Assembly: GCA_003755025.1 (NCBI GenBank) | Contig: RJVL01000005.1 | Location: 44,685 to 108,684 of the forward strand | DNA length: 64,000 nucleotides | From: Diaphorobacter nitroreducens | GTDB lineage: Bacteria > Pseudomonadota > Gammaproteobacteria > Burkholderiales > Burkholderiaceae_C | Reading direction: 5' to 3' | Shown: one piece after another, positions 7,113 to 16,284 of the stretch | Layout of the letters: each line of letters opens with the position of its first letter | Numbering within the stretch: position 1 is the stretch's first letter | Made by a program: the position numbers and the translations under genes | The notes under the pieces: model-generated | What the model was told of the DNA's origin: nothing | Database searches by the model: none | The model's input: the letters and a program-made list of their open reading frames with translations, nothing else

Positions 7113-8921
7113 ATGAGCAAGGAAGACACCACCACATCCGGCGGCCTGCTGTCCAAGATGGTGCGGTTCGTGCGCAATCCCACCGTCAACTGGTCCGATC
7201 TCGATGCGGTCGAGGCGGACCGCGAGAGCCAGTACAGCAAGCAGATGCTCAAGGAGATGATCGAGCGCAAGCGGCGCAACGATTTCGTGCGCCGCCGCGA
7301 GTTCGATCAGCTGCGCAAGCTGCGCCAGCGCGAGGCCCTGCACGGCCAGCGCCCTGAAGACATCACTGCGCGCACGTCGTTCTTCCAGACCAGCATGACC
7401 TCGCCCGATGAGCGGGCCGTCACGCTCAAGAAGATCGACGAGATCGAGGCGCAGATGTCGCAGCAATGGTGGAAGGGCAAAGGGTCGGGAGAAACCCCGG
7501 CCCCAACCCCTGCGGCGCCCGCGCCTGACGGTGCGGCGCTGCCCGCAGCGTCCGCAGCCCCCGCGCCGCGACCCGCACCGGTGGCTGCCGCGGCTTTTGC
7601 CGCTGCACCCATCGCAGGACAACCGTCGCCTGCGGCCGCGGCCATGGCGGCGGCGCTGGCCTCCAGCGGGCTGGCCGGCGACCCCGCGCGCGCCTTTGCG
7701 CCGACTGCGCCGCTGAGCCTGCCGCCGACGCTCGACAAGGCGCCCGCCGTCGAGCCGATGTTCCACGACGCGAGCCCGGTGGTCGTACCCCCGCCGCTCG
7801 CGGAGGACGCGCCGCAGCCCGCGCCGTCCCAACCGGAGAAGTTCGTGCACGAACCCGACCTGGAAGAGGCCGCGATCCGCTTTGCCAATGGCGACTATGC
7901 CGGCGCGGAGTCGGGCCTGAAGGAAGTGCTGGTCCAACACCAGCACAGTGACCCCCAGCAGCAGCATGACATCTGGATGACCCTGTTTGACCTGTACCGG
8001 GCCACGGGCCAGCAGGAGCCTTTCGACGCGCTGGCCATTGACTATGCCGCTCGTTTCGGTCGCTCGGCGCCGCTGTGGTTCTCGTTGCCAGAACAGCTGG
8101 GTTTGAAGGCCATGACGCCTGACGTGGGTGCACCCGCCATCCCGCAGAGGGAACTGAGCTGGAGTGCACAATCCACCCTCACGCAGCAATCGATTGCGGC
8201 GCTGCAGGCCTCGCTGGCGCGTTCCGCGCCGCCCTGGACCCTGAACTGGACGCGGCTGACCGCGATCGATCTGCCGGCGGTCACCGCGCTGGCCGAGCTG
8301 TTCGAGGCCTGCGCGGAGCGGGATGTGCAGATCCACTTCGTCGGCACCGCCGCGCTGCAGGGGGTCCTGCAGGCCCACACCCAGTCGGGGGACCGCGGCG
8401 CCGATCCACAGTGGTGGCGGCTGCGCATGGCGGCGCTGCGGCTCATGGGGCTGCCCGATGAGTTCGAACTCGTCGCGCTGGACTACTGCGTCACCTACGA
8501 GGTCTCGCCGCCATCGTGGGCGCCTCCGCGCTGCGGCTACAGCGGCGACGACGGTGCGCAGCCACCGGCCACGCCAGAGGCGGCCGACAGCGCGCTGTAC
8601 GCGTCGGGGTTCGCACTGTCGCAGCCGGGCGGCGTGGACGAGGGGCCTGTCGCCACGCTCGAAGGCCACATCGAGGGGGATGCGGCCTCCGTCCTGGAGC
8701 CGCTGGAGCCTCTCGTGCGCCCCGGCGTGCCGCTGAACGTGGCCTGCGACCGGCTGATCCGCATCGATTTCGCTGCCGTGGGCTCGGTGCTGAACTGGGC
8801 GGCCACCCAGCAGGCGCAAGGGCATGTGGTGCAGTTCACCAACCTGCACCGGTTGGTCGCCGTGTTCTTCAACGTGATAGGCGTGAACGAGCACGCCTGG
8901 GTGGTGCCCCGCAAGAACTGA
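7113..8921 (+). CDS. STAS-like domain protein with TPR/FimV-like segment
   Basis: 602 aa, cytoplasmic by appearance. Residues 1-120 are highly charged and helical. Residues about 126-250 are Ala/Pro low-complexity linker. Residues about 255-325 (FANGDYAGAESGLKEVL, WMTLFDLYRATGQ) resemble the TPR-like tail of FimV-type proteins. Two segments look like STAS folds: about 346-450 (starting ELSWSAQSTL, with LTAIDLPAVTAL) and about 510-602 (IRIDFAAVGSVLNW, HRLVAVFFNVIGV). The domain assignment is by pattern only. The gene sits between dksA and hslV on the same strand. Function unknown. I chose the ATG at 7113 because residues before it are arbitrary. Confidence 0.75.
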   Translation: MSKEDTTTSGGLLSKMVRFVRNPTVNWSDLDAVEADRESQYSKQMLKEMIERKRRNDFVRRREFDQLRKLRQREALHGQRPEDITARTSFFQTSMTSPDERAVTLKKIDEIEAQMSQQWWKGKGSGETPAPTPAAPAPDGAALPAASAAPAPRPAPVAAAAFAAAPIAGQPSPAAAAMAAALASSGLAGDPARAFAPTAPLSLPPTLDKAPAVEPMFHDASPVVVPPPLAEDAPQPAPSQPEKFVHEPDLEEAAIRFANGDYAGAESGLKEVLVQHQHSDPQQQHDIWMTLFDLYRATGQQEPFDALAIDYAARFGRSAPLWFSLPEQLGLKAMTPDVGAPAIPQRELSWSAQSTLTQQSIAALQASLARSAPPWTLNWTRLTAIDLPAVTALAELFEACAERDVQIHFVGTAALQGVLQAHTQSGDRGADPQWWRLRMAALRLMGLPDEFELVALDYCVTYEVSPPSWAPPRCGYSGDDGAQPPATPEAADSALYASGFALSQPGGVDEGPVATLEGHIEGDAASVLEPLEPLVRPGVPLNVACDRLIRIDFAAVGSVLNWAATQQAQGHVVQFTNLHRLVAVFFNVIGVNEHAWVVPRKN

Positions 8922-9014
8922 GGCCGCACCGGCTATTTGCCACTCCGGGGCCGTTGCCGAGAAGGTGCTCTGCCGTGCTTGCAAGGCGGCGTGGCGCCCC
9001 CATATGCACGAGCT

Positions 9015-9560
9015 ATGGAACAGTACCACGGCACCACCATCCTCAGCGTCCGACGCCAGACGGCGGACGGCATCCAGGTCGCCCTTGGCGGCGACGGACA
9101 GGTCACCCTGGGCAACATCGTTGTCAAGGGCACGGCGCGCAAGGTGCGCAAGCTCTACCAGGGGCGGGTCCTGGCGGGCTTTGCCGGCGCCACGGCCGAT
9201 GCGTTCACGCTGTTTGAGCGTTTCGAGGCCAAGCTGGAAAAGCACCAGGGCCAACTGACGCGCGCGGCCATCGAACTCACCAAGGATTGGCGTACCGACC
9301 GCGTGCTGCGCCGCCTGGAGGCCATGCTGGCCGTGGCGGACCATTCCGCATCCCTCATCATCACCGGCAACGGCGACGTGCTTGAGCCCGAGCAGGGCAT
9401 CATCGCCATCGGCTCGGGCGGCGCCTACGCCCACTCGGCCGCCAAGGCGCTCTTGAGCAACACGGACCTGCCCGCGGCCGAGATCGTCAAGAAGTCGCTG
9501 GAGATCGCGGGCGAGCTGTGCATCTACACCAACATGCACCACACCATCGAGACGTTGTAG
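9015..9560 (+). CDS. hslV: ATP-dependent protease peptidase subunit HslV
   Basis: Proteasome-like threonine peptidase that forms a dodecamer and is activated by HslU. The 181 aa chain begins [14 protein letters not shown], so cleavage before T7 would expose the catalytic threonine of the TTIL motif. Family segments are [31 protein letters not shown] and SGGAYA. The ATG at 9015 is used because upstream sequence is unlike the family. hslU follows after 95 nt, a gap filled by a well-formed dispersed palindrome. Confidence 0.97.
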   Translation: MEQYHGTTILSVRRQTADGIQVALGGDGQVTLGNIVVKGTARKVRKLYQGRVLAGFAGATADAFTLFERFEAKLEKHQGQLTRAAIELTKDWRTDRVLRRLEAMLAVADHSASLIITGNGDVLEPEQGIIAIGSGGAYAHSAAKALLSNTDLPAAEIVKKSLEIAGELCIYTNMHHTIETL

Positions 9561-9572
9561 GCGTCGTGTGGT

Positions 9573-9638
9573 GAGCTATCTTTTTTGTAGCTGTTTGCGC
9601 TTGTCTATCAAGCGCCAACAGCTCATTTGAATCATAAA
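9573..9638. repeat. Dispersed palindromic repeat between hslV and hslU
   Basis: Arms AGCTGTTTGCGCTTG (9589-9603) and CAAGCGCCAACAGCT (9609-9623) pair over 14 of 15 positions with a 5 nt loop, flanked by the family ends agctatcttttttgt and catttgaatcat. In the hslVU mRNA this would be a strong hairpin between two subunits made in equal numbers. Confidence 0.88.
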
Positions 9639-9655
9639 GACAGGCAGTCTGCAGC

Positions 9656-10996
9656 ATGTCCTCCATGAGTCCCCAGGAAATCGTCTCCGAACTCGACCGC
9701 CACATCGTCGGCCAGAACGGCGCCAAGCGCGCCGTGGCCATTGCGCTGCGCAACCGCTGGCGCCGCCAGCAGGTGGACGCCAGCCTGCGGCACGAGATCA
9801 CGCCCAAGAACATCCTCATGATCGGCCCCACGGGCGTGGGCAAGACCGAGATCGCGCGGCGCCTGGCGCGCCTGGCGGACGCGCCGTTCATCAAGGTCGA
9901 GGCCACCAAGTTCACCGAGGTGGGCTACGTGGGCAAGGACGTGGATTCCATCGTCCGCGATCTGGTGGAAGTGGCCGTGAAACAGACGCGCGAAGCCGAC
10001 ATGAAAAAGGTGCGCGTGCGTGCCGAAGACGCCGCCGAGGACCGCATCCTGGATGTGCTCATCCCTCCGGCGCGCGGCGCCAGCGTCGATACCGCGCGCA
10101 CCGGCGATCCCGCGGGCGACAGCACGGCGCGCCAGGTGTTCCGCAAGAAGCTGCGCGAGGGCCAGCTGGACGACAAGGAGATCGAGATCGACCTGGCCGA
10201 TGCGCGGCCGCAGTTCGAAATCATGAGCCCGGCCGGCATGGAGGAGATGGCCGAGCAGTTGCGTGGCATGTTCAGCCAGATGGGCCAGGAGCGGCGTCGC
10301 GCGCGCAAGCTCAAAATCGCCGAGGCTATGAAGCTGCTGGTCGAGGAAGAGGCCGCCAAGCTGGTCAATGAGGAAGAGGTCAAGACGCGGGCGCTGGCCA
10401 ACGCCGAGCAGAACGGTATTGTTTTCATCGACGAGATCGACAAGGTCGCGTCGCGCCAGGAGGCCGGCGGCGCCGACGTCTCGCGCCAGGGCGTGCAGCG
10501 CGACCTGCTGCCGCTGGTGGAAGGCACCACGGTGTCCACCAAGTACGGCATGGTCAAGACCGACCACATCCTGTTCATCGCCTCGGGGGCGTTCCACCTG
10601 GCCAAGCCGAGCGACCTGATCCCCGAGCTGCAGGGGCGCTTCCCGATACGCGTGGAACTCACCTCCCTGTCGGTGCAGGACTTCGAGGCCATCCTCACGC
10701 AGACCCATGCGTCGCTGGTCAAGCAGTACCAGGCGCTGCTGGAGACGGAAGGCGTCACCTTGGATTTCACGCCCGAGGGCATCACCCGCCTGGCCCACAT
10801 TGCCTTCGAGGTGAATGAGCGCACCGAAAACATCGGCGCGCGCCGCCTGTCCACGGTGATGGAGCGGCTGCTGGACGAGGTGAGTTATGACGCCACGCGC
10901 CTCTCGGGGCAGACCGTGGTGGTGGATGCCGGCTACGTGAATGCGCGGCTGCAGTCGCTGAGCCAGGACGAAGACTTGTCCCGATACATCCTGTGA
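9656..10996 (+). CDS. hslU: ATP-dependent protease ATPase subunit HslU
   Basis: AAA+ unfoldase that feeds substrates to HslV. 446 aa. Walker A GPTGVGKT (residues 57-64), pore motif GYVGKDV, Walker [10 protein letters not shown], sensor/arginine segment FPIRVEL, and the C-terminal LSRYIL that docks into HslV pockets. The I-domain insert (residues about 110-230) is present. It starts [10 protein letters not shown]; the second Met at residue 4 is also possible and closer to typical HslU starts. Confidence 0.97.
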   Translation: MSSMSPQEIVSELDRHIVGQNGAKRAVAIALRNRWRRQQVDASLRHEITPKNILMIGPTGVGKTEIARRLARLADAPFIKVEATKFTEVGYVGKDVDSIVRDLVEVAVKQTREADMKKVRVRAEDAAEDRILDVLIPPARGASVDTARTGDPAGDSTARQVFRKKLREGQLDDKEIEIDLADARPQFEIMSPAGMEEMAEQLRGMFSQMGQERRRARKLKIAEAMKLLVEEEAAKLVNEEEVKTRALANAEQNGIVFIDEIDKVASRQEAGGADVSRQGVQRDLLPLVEGTTVSTKYGMVKTDHILFIASGAFHLAKPSDLIPELQGRFPIRVELTSLSVQDFEAILTQTHASLVKQYQALLETEGVTLDFTPEGITRLAHIAFEVNERTENIGARRLSTVMERLLDEVSYDATRLSGQTVVVDAGYVNARLQSLSQDEDLSRYIL

Positions 10997-11065
10997 TGCC
11001 TGGTTGCGCGGGGCGTCAAGCCTTCATAAACCACTTGCATACCTACAGCTAAGTGCTTAATCAAT

Positions 11066-11112
11066 AAGGACATTTGCCCGATTTTCACCTTGGAAATCGG
11101 CGCTAAGTCCTT
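11066..11112 (+). repeat. Imperfect stem-loop between hslU and mraZ
   Basis: AAGGAC (11066) pairs with GTCCTT (11107), and inside it CCGATTT pairs with AAATCGG around a 9 nt loop. No T-run follows, so it is not a classical terminator. It lies directly upstream of the mraZ promoter. Confidence 0.5.
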
Positions 11113-11144
11113 GATTTCATTGCAAAATTTTGTTGCGGCGCCTC

Positions 11145-11204
11145 TTGCCTGGTGTTCTTTTCCTGCTACAGTGCAAAAAAGTGCAATTAAGTGGTGAAAA
11201 GTGC
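11145..11204 (+). promoter_or_regulatory. mraZ promoter with four-repeat MraZ operator
   Basis: A -35 like TTGCCT (11145-11150), 16 nt spacing and -10 TACAGT (11167-11172). Starting within the -10 there are four direct repeats AGTGC/AGTGC/AGTGG/AGTGC at 11170, 11180, 11190 and 11200, exactly 10 nt apart. MraZ is known to repress the dcw promoter in other bacteria by binding direct pentamer repeats with 5 nt spacers, so this is a strong candidate autorepression site. Confidence 0.8.
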
Positions 11205-11260
11205 CCTTTGCACCCTCTCTCGGGGTGGAAAGCGGCAGTAGCGGGCAAGGGGTTCCATCG

Positions 11261-11689
11261 GTGTTTCAAGGGGCGTCATCGCTGAGTCTGGATGCAAAGG
11301 GGCGGCTGTCCGTGCCGACCCGGCATCGTGACGCCCTCACGGCGCAGGCGGGCGGCCAGCTCACCCTCACCAAGCACCCCGATGGCTGCCTGATGGTCTT
11401 CCCCCGTCCCGAGTGGGAGAAGTTCCGCGAGCGCATTGCCCAGCTGCCCATGTCCGCGCAATGGTGGAAGCGCATCTTCCTCGGCAACGCGATGGACGTG
11501 GAGATGGACGGCACCGGCCGGGTGCTGGTCTCCCCCGAATTGCGCGAGGCTGCCGGCCTGTCCAAGGACGCCATCCTGCTGGGCATGGGCAACCACTTCG
11601 AGCTGTGGGACAAGGCCACCTACGAGGCCAAGGAAGCCGCGGCCATGCAGGCCGAGATGCCCGATGTCTTCAAGGATTTCTCTTTCTAG
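11261..11689 (+). CDS. mraZ: Transcriptional regulator MraZ
   Basis: 142 aa. Two SpoVT/AbrB-like repeats are visible: [23 protein letters not shown] at the N-terminus and [23 protein letters not shown] in the second half, each with the DxxGR motif. MraZ regulates its own dcw operon. I use the GTG at 11261, which aligns with the MFRGA-type N-terminus and leaves the four operator repeats upstream of the coding region; a purine-rich AAGGGG precedes it. It is the first gene of a long, tightly packed dcw operon. Confidence 0.93.
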   Translation: MFQGASSLSLDAKGRLSVPTRHRDALTAQAGGQLTLTKHPDGCLMVFPRPEWEKFRERIAQLPMSAQWWKRIFLGNAMDVEMDGTGRVLVSPELREAAGLSKDAILLGMGNHFELWDKATYEAKEAAAMQAEMPDVFKDFSF

Positions 11690-11698
11690 GGGCCGCGT

Positions 11699-12625
11699 GT
11701 GAACCAGCCCCTGCAACACACCACGGTCCTGCTCGACGAGGCGGTGCACGCCTTGCTGGGCGATGGCGATGCGCCTGCGGGCACCTTCGTGGACGGCACC
11801 TTTGGCAGGGGAGGGCATTCGCGGCTCATCCTGCAGCGGTTGGGGCCGCAAGGCCGGCTGGTGGCGTTCGACAAGGACACCGAAGCCATTCAAGCAGCGG
11901 CGCGCATCACGGATGCGCGCTTTTCCATTCGGCACCAGGGGTTCAGCCATCTCGGGGAACTGCCCGCCGCCAGCGTGTCCGGTGTGCTGCTGGACCTGGG
12001 CGTGAGCTCCCCGCAGATCGACGACCCCCAGCGCGGGTTCAGTTTTCGTTTCGATGGCCCGCTGGACATGCGCATGGACACCACGCGTGGCCAGAGCGTG
12101 GCCGAGTGGCTGGCAGATGCCGAAACGGCACAGATTGCGGAGGTGATACGTGACTACGGTGAAGAACGGTTTGCTGGCCCCATTGCAAAGGCGATTGTTG
12201 CTCGGCGCACGGAACGCGGCCCCATTGCAAGCACCGCCGAACTGGCCGACATCGTGGCTGGCGCGGTCAAGACCCGCGAGCCGGGCCAGAACCCTGCAAC
12301 GCGCACATTTCAGGCTCTTCGGATTTTCATCAACGCCGAGCTTGAGGAGCTGCAGCAGGCGCTAGAAGGCAGTCTGCGCGTGCTGCGGCCCGGTGGCCGG
12401 CTGGTGGTCATCAGCTTCCACTCGCTGGAAGACCGCATCGTCAAGCAGTTCATCGCACAGCACTCCAAGGAGGTCTACGACCGCCGTGCACCGTTCGCGC
12501 CGCCCCAGCCGATGCGGCTCAAGGCGCTGGAGCGCATCAAGCCAAGCACGGACGAGGTGGCCGCCAACGCGCGTGCGCGCAGCGCCGTGATGCGCGTGGC
12601 AGAACGCACGGAGGTGCCCGCATGA
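11699..12625 (+). CDS. rsmH: 16S rRNA (cytosine1402-N4)-methyltransferase RsmH (MraW)
   Basis: 308 aa. Family motifs: [14 protein letters not shown] at the N-terminus, SAM site [31 protein letters not shown], and [22 protein letters not shown] near the C-terminus. It methylates N4 of C1402 in the ribosomal P site. The GTG start at 11699 lies 10 nt after the mraZ stop. Its TGA overlaps the ATG of a 38-codon open frame rather than ftsL itself. Confidence 0.97.
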   Translation: MNQPLQHTTVLLDEAVHALLGDGDAPAGTFVDGTFGRGGHSRLILQRLGPQGRLVAFDKDTEAIQAAARITDARFSIRHQGFSHLGELPAASVSGVLLDLGVSSPQIDDPQRGFSFRFDGPLDMRMDTTRGQSVAEWLADAETAQIAEVIRDYGEERFAGPIAKAIVARRTERGPIASTAELADIVAGAVKTREPGQNPATRTFQALRIFINAELEELQQALEGSLRVLRPGGRLVVISFHSLEDRIVKQFIAQHSKEVYDRRAPFAPPQPMRLKALERIKPSTDEVAANARARSAVMRVAERTEVPA

Positions 12626-12738
12626 GCGACGCGCGGATGTGCCATGTCGCCACGCCGCTGCACGCGCATGCGCGGGGCGCGCTCGCTTCGCGGCACAGTC
12701 CTTCGAGCGTTGCAGGGCACACGGGAGGCGGGCGATGA
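12622..12738 (+). CDS. Possible 38 aa bridging open frame between rsmH and ftsL
   Basis: The ATG overlaps the rsmH stop (ATGA) and its own TGA overlaps the ftsL ATG (ATGA), so one ribosome could pass from rsmH through this frame into ftsL. The peptide ([16 protein letters not shown]..., ending GHTGGGR) is Arg/His/Ala-rich and resembles nothing I know. It may serve only for translational coupling, or be chance. A similar arrangement occurs at 22067-22168 in the same operon. Confidence 0.35.
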   Translation: MSDARMCHVATPLHAHARGALASRHSPSSVAGHTGGGR

Positions 12739-13037
12739 CGCGCATCAGCCTTGTGCTGCTGCTGGCGGTGATGGCCAGCGCGCTATACCTCGTGCATACG
12801 CAATACCAGTCGCGAAGGCTGTTCACCGAACTCGATCGCGCGGTGGCTGAGTCGCGCCGTTTGGAGACCGAACACCAGCGCCTGCAGGTGGACAAGCGCG
12901 CGCAGGCCACGCCGCTGCGCGTGGAGCGCCTGGCGCGCGACCGGCTGCAGATGCGTACCGCCACGCCGGCCATTACCGAATACGTGACCGACGGCGGTAA
13001 CGTCGCCGTGCCAGCCGGCGAGGGGCGCGCGCCGTGA
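12735..13037 (+). CDS. ftsL: Cell division protein FtsL
   Basis: 100 aa bitopic inner-membrane protein. A single N-terminal hydrophobic segment (residues about 3-18, ISLVLLLAVMASALYLV) is followed by a periplasmic coiled coil (residues about 30-70). FtsL forms a complex with FtsB and FtsQ in the divisome and helps activate FtsWI. Sequence conservation is always low, so the call relies on size, topology and position between rsmH and ftsI. The stop overlaps the ftsI GTG start. Confidence 0.9.
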   Translation: MTRISLVLLLAVMASALYLVHTQYQSRRLFTELDRAVAESRRLETEHQRLQVDKRAQATPLRVERLARDRLQMRTATPAITEYVTDGGNVAVPAGEGRAP

Positions 13038-14782
13038 GCAGCCGCAGCGTCAACTACACCTCCAGCCCTCTGCTGGCCAGCAAGACACCTGTCTGGCGCA
13101 GCAAGTTCATCGTCGCCCTGGTGGCGCTGGGTTTCGTGGGCCTGGCGGGGCGCGCCGCCTACGTGCAGGTGATCGGCAACGACTTCTTTCAGCGCCAGGG
13201 CGAGGTGCGCTTTGCGCGCACGCTGGAGCTGCCGGCCAACCGGGGCCGCATCCTCGACCGCAATGGCCTGATCCTCGCTTCCAGCGTTCCGGCGGCCAGC
13301 ATCTGGGCCATCCCTGAAGATGTGGAAATGGCCAAACCCGAGGTGCGCGCCAAGCTCAAGGACCTGGCGCGTCTCATGGATATGCCGCTGTCCACGCTGC
13401 AGGGCAAGCTGGCCGACGAGGACAAGACCTTCGTCTGGATCAAGCGCCAGCTCGACTGGGACGTGGGCCAGCAGATCACCGCCCTGGGGCTGAAGGGCAT
13501 CTACCTGCGCAAGGAATACAAGCGCCAGTATCCAGAGGGCGAAGCCGCCGCGCACGTGGTGGGCTTCACGAACGTGGAAGACCATGGTCAGGAAGGCATG
13601 GAGCTGGCCTTCGACAAGGATCTGGCGGGCAAGCCGGGGTCGCGCCGTGTCATCAAGGATCGCCTGGGCCGCGTGGTGGAGGGCGTAGGCGCCGAAGTGC
13701 CGCCCGTGGATGGCAAGGACATGCAGCTGTCCATCGACAGCAAGGTGCAGTTCTTCGCCTACCAGAAGCTGCGCGACACCGTGCAGGCGCACAAGGCCAA
13801 GGCCGGCAGCGTGGTGGTGCTGGATGCGCGCACGGGCGAGGTGCTGGCCTTGGCCAACTACCCCAGCTATGTGCCCGACAAGCGCCAGAACCTGACGGGC
13901 GAGCAACTGCGCAACCGCGCGCTCACCGACGTGTTCGAACCCGGCTCCACCATCAAGCCCATCACGGTGGGGCTGGCGCTGGAGAGCGGCCGCTTCAAGC
14001 CCGAAACCAGCGTGGACACCACGCCAGGCCGCCTGACCATCACCGGCTCGACGATCAGCGACACGCACAACTACGGGCTGTTGACCGTGGAGGGCGTGAT
14101 CCAGAAGTCCAGCAACGTGGGTACCACGAAGATCGCGATGCAGCTGCCGGCGCAGGAAATGTGGGAAACCTTCTCTGCCGTCGGCTTCGGGCAAAAGCCG
14201 CAGATCGCCTTTCCGGGGGTGGCGAGCGGGCGGCTGCGCCCCTACAAAAGCTGGCGGCCCATCGAGCAGGCCACCATGTCCTACGGCTACGGGCTGTCGG
14301 CCAGCCTGTTCCAGATGGCGCGCTCCTATACCGTGTTTTCCAACGGCGGCAAGGTGATTCCCGCCACCATGCTGAAGACCCACGAAGCGCCCGTGGGCGT
14401 GCCCGTGTTTTCCGAACGCACCGCCAACCAGGTGCGCAAGATGCTGCAGATGGCCGCGGGGCCCGGCGGCACGGGCCAGAAGGCGCAGACGGTGGGCTAT
14501 TCCGTGGGCGGCAAGTCCGGCACGGCGCGCAAACAGGTGGGCAAGAGCTACGCCTCGGGCAAGTACCGCGCCTGGTTCACCGGGCTTGCGCCCATCGACC
14601 ACCCGCGCATCATCGTGGCCGTGATGGTCGACGAACCCAGCAACGGCGTGATCTACGGCGGTGCGGTTGCGGCGCCGGTGTTCAGTGAGGTGGTGCAGCA
14701 GACCCTGCGCATGATGGGCGTGGCGCCCGACATGGCTGTCAAGCCGCTCATCGTCTCCAACGGTGTGGAGGAATCGCTGTGA
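13034..14782 (+). CDS. ftsI: Septal peptidoglycan transpeptidase FtsI (PBP3)
   Basis: 582 aa class B penicillin-binding protein. The N-terminal cytoplasmic tail and membrane anchor (about residues 24-45) are followed by the pedestal domain and the transpeptidase. The three active-site motifs are STIK with S305, SSN at 359-361 and KSGT with K494, essentially at E. coli spacing. It cross-links septal peptidoglycan together with FtsW. The GTG start overlaps the ftsL stop, and the stop overlaps the murE GTG start. Confidence 0.97.
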   Translation: MSSRSVNYTSSPLLASKTPVWRSKFIVALVALGFVGLAGRAAYVQVIGNDFFQRQGEVRFARTLELPANRGRILDRNGLILASSVPAASIWAIPEDVEMAKPEVRAKLKDLARLMDMPLSTLQGKLADEDKTFVWIKRQLDWDVGQQITALGLKGIYLRKEYKRQYPEGEAAAHVVGFTNVEDHGQEGMELAFDKDLAGKPGSRRVIKDRLGRVVEGVGAEVPPVDGKDMQLSIDSKVQFFAYQKLRDTVQAHKAKAGSVVVLDARTGEVLALANYPSYVPDKRQNLTGEQLRNRALTDVFEPGSTIKPITVGLALESGRFKPETSVDTTPGRLTITGSTISDTHNYGLLTVEGVIQKSSNVGTTKIAMQLPAQEMWETFSAVGFGQKPQIAFPGVASGRLRPYKSWRPIEQATMSYGYGLSASLFQMARSYTVFSNGGKVIPATMLKTHEAPVGVPVFSERTANQVRKMLQMAAGPGGTGQKAQTVGYSVGGKSGTARKQVGKSYASGKYRAWFTGLAPIDHPRIIVAVMVDEPSNGVIYGGAVAAPVFSEVVQQTLRMMGVAPDMAVKPLIVSNGVEESL

Positions 14783-16284
14783 ACGCACTGCACACGCTCA
14801 CCACCCTGCAGGAGGCCGTGGACTGGCTGCGCCAGCGCGTCACGGGTACGCTGCAGACGGACAGCCGCCTGATCCAGCCGGGCGATGGGTTCATCGCCTG
14901 GCCCGGCGCGGCCACGGACGGGCGCGCCCACGTGGGCGACGCCGTGGTGCGCGGCGCTGCCGCCTGCCTTGTGGAGTGCGAGGGCGTGGAGCCCTTCGCC
15001 CTCGCGGGAGACCACATCGCGGCGCTGCGCGGCCTCAAGGCCGCGACCGGCATGATTGCCTCCGAATGGTTCGGCCACCCCACCCAGCGCCTGCAGGTGT
15101 TGGCCGTGACCGGCACCAACGGCAAGACCAGCACGGCCTGGTGGCTGGCGGATGCGCTCAATCAGCTATCAAAAGAAGAGCTGCCAGCGCTTGCTGGATG
15201 TGCGCTGGTGGGCACTTTGGGTATGGGCGTTCCGCCAGCGTTGCAGACCACGGGCATGACGACCCCCGACCCGGTGCGCCTGCAGCGCGCCTTCGCGCAG
15301 TTTGCGGACGCGGGGCGCCGTGCCTGCGCCATCGAGGCATCGTCTATCGGCCTGGCCGAGCACCGCCTGGACGGCACACGCATTCACGTGGCGCTGTTCA
15401 CCAACTTCACGCAGGACCACCTGGACTACCACTCTGGCATGGCCGCCTACTGGCAAGCCAAGCGCGCACTGTTCGACTGGCCGGGGCTGCGCGCATCTGT
15501 GGTGAATGTGGACGACCCGCAGGGCGCCGCTCTGCACGCCGAGCTGCAGGGCAGCGACCTGGATTTGTGGAGCGTCTCTCTGCAGGGCCCCGCCCGCCTG
15601 CAGGCCAAGCACATCGTGCACACGGGTGCCGGCCTGGCCTTCACGGTGGCCGAAGGCGCGCATACCGAGGTGCTGCAAACGCAGGTCATCGGCCTGTACA
15701 ACGTGTCCAACCTGCTGGGCGTGATTGCAGGCATGCGTGCGCTGGGGGTGCCCCTGGCGCAGGCGCTCCAGGCCTGTGCGCGCCTGCGGCCCGTGCCCGG
15801 GCGCATGGAGCAGTTGGCGGCCGCTGGCCAGCCGCTGGTGGCTGTGGACTATGCCCACACGCCCGATGCGCTGCACCAGGCGTTGGCCGCGCTCAAGCCC
15901 GTGGCGGCGCAGCGCGGAGGGCGGCTGTGGTGCGTGTTCGGCTGCGGTGGCAACCGCGACGCCGGCAAGCGCCCGCTGATGGGAGCCGTGGCACAGCGCG
16001 AGGCCGACGAGGTCATCGTCACCAGCGACAACCCGCGGGGTGAGGAGCCGCAATCCATCATCCACCAGATCCTGCTGGGCACGATTGCAGGCACCAGCGT
16101 GCGTGCCGAGGTCGACCGCGCCGCGGCCATCGCGCAAGCGCTGGCCGAGGCCGGCGCCAACGATGTGGTGCTGGTTGCCGGCAAGGGCCATGAGGACTAT
16201 CAGGAGGCGGCGGGCCAGCGTGTGCCGTTCTCCGACATGGCGCACGCGCGTGCAGCGCTCGCGCGCCGAGGAGGCGTGGCATGA
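14779..16284 (+). CDS. murE: UDP-MurNAc-L-Ala-D-Glu:meso-diaminopimelate ligase
   Basis: 501 aa Mur ligase. The ATP-binding P-loop is GTNGKTST and the substrate-selecting motif is DNPRGEEP, which is diagnostic for meso-DAP rather than lysine. It adds the third residue of the peptidoglycan stem and so uses the product of dapF in this window. Between the P-loop and the next conserved block, residues about 130-147 (with QLSKEELPALAG) are encoded by a dispersed-repeat copy, in a region that is normally a variable loop. Start and stop both overlap the neighbouring genes. Confidence 0.97.
   Translation: MNALHTLTTLQEAVDWLRQRVTGTLQTDSRLIQPGDGFIAWPGAATDGRAHVGDAVVRGAAACLVECEGVEPFALAGDHIAALRGLKAATGMIASEWFGHPTQRLQVLAVTGTNGKTSTAWWLADALNQLSKEELPALAGCALVGTLGMGVPPALQTTGMTTPDPVRLQRAFAQFADAGRRACAIEASSIGLAEHRLDGTRIHVALFTNFTQDHLDYHSGMAAYWQAKRALFDWPGLRASVVNVDDPQGAALHAELQGSDLDLWSVSLQGPARLQAKHIVHTGAGLAFTVAEGAHTEVLQTQVIGLYNVSNLLGVIAGMRALGVPLAQALQACARLRPVPGRMEQLAAAGQPLVAVDYAHTPDALHQALAALKPVAAQRGGRLWCVFGCGGNRDAGKRPLMGAVAQREADEVIVTSDNPRGEEPQSIIHQILLGTIAGTSVRAEVDRAAAIAQALAEAGANDVVLVAGKGHEDYQEAAGQRVPFSDMAHARAALARRGGVA
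15162..15220 (+). repeat. Dispersed palindromic repeat, translated inside murE
   Basis: Family signature agctatcaaaagaagagctgccagcgcttgctgg, read in frame after the P-loop helix as LSKEELPALAG. One arm is better preserved than the other. Confidence 0.75.

Noticed and set aside
6939..9542. A long minus-strand open frame opposite the STAS-like gene and hslV
   Set aside because: hslV is certain on the plus strand, and the antisense translation is low-complexity Arg/Gly/His without motifs.
12639..12734. Upstream extension of ftsL in its own frame
   Set aside because: The extra residues are Arg/Ala/Cys-rich with no membrane topology logic; the ATG at 12735 places the membrane helix right at the N-terminus as usual for FtsL.
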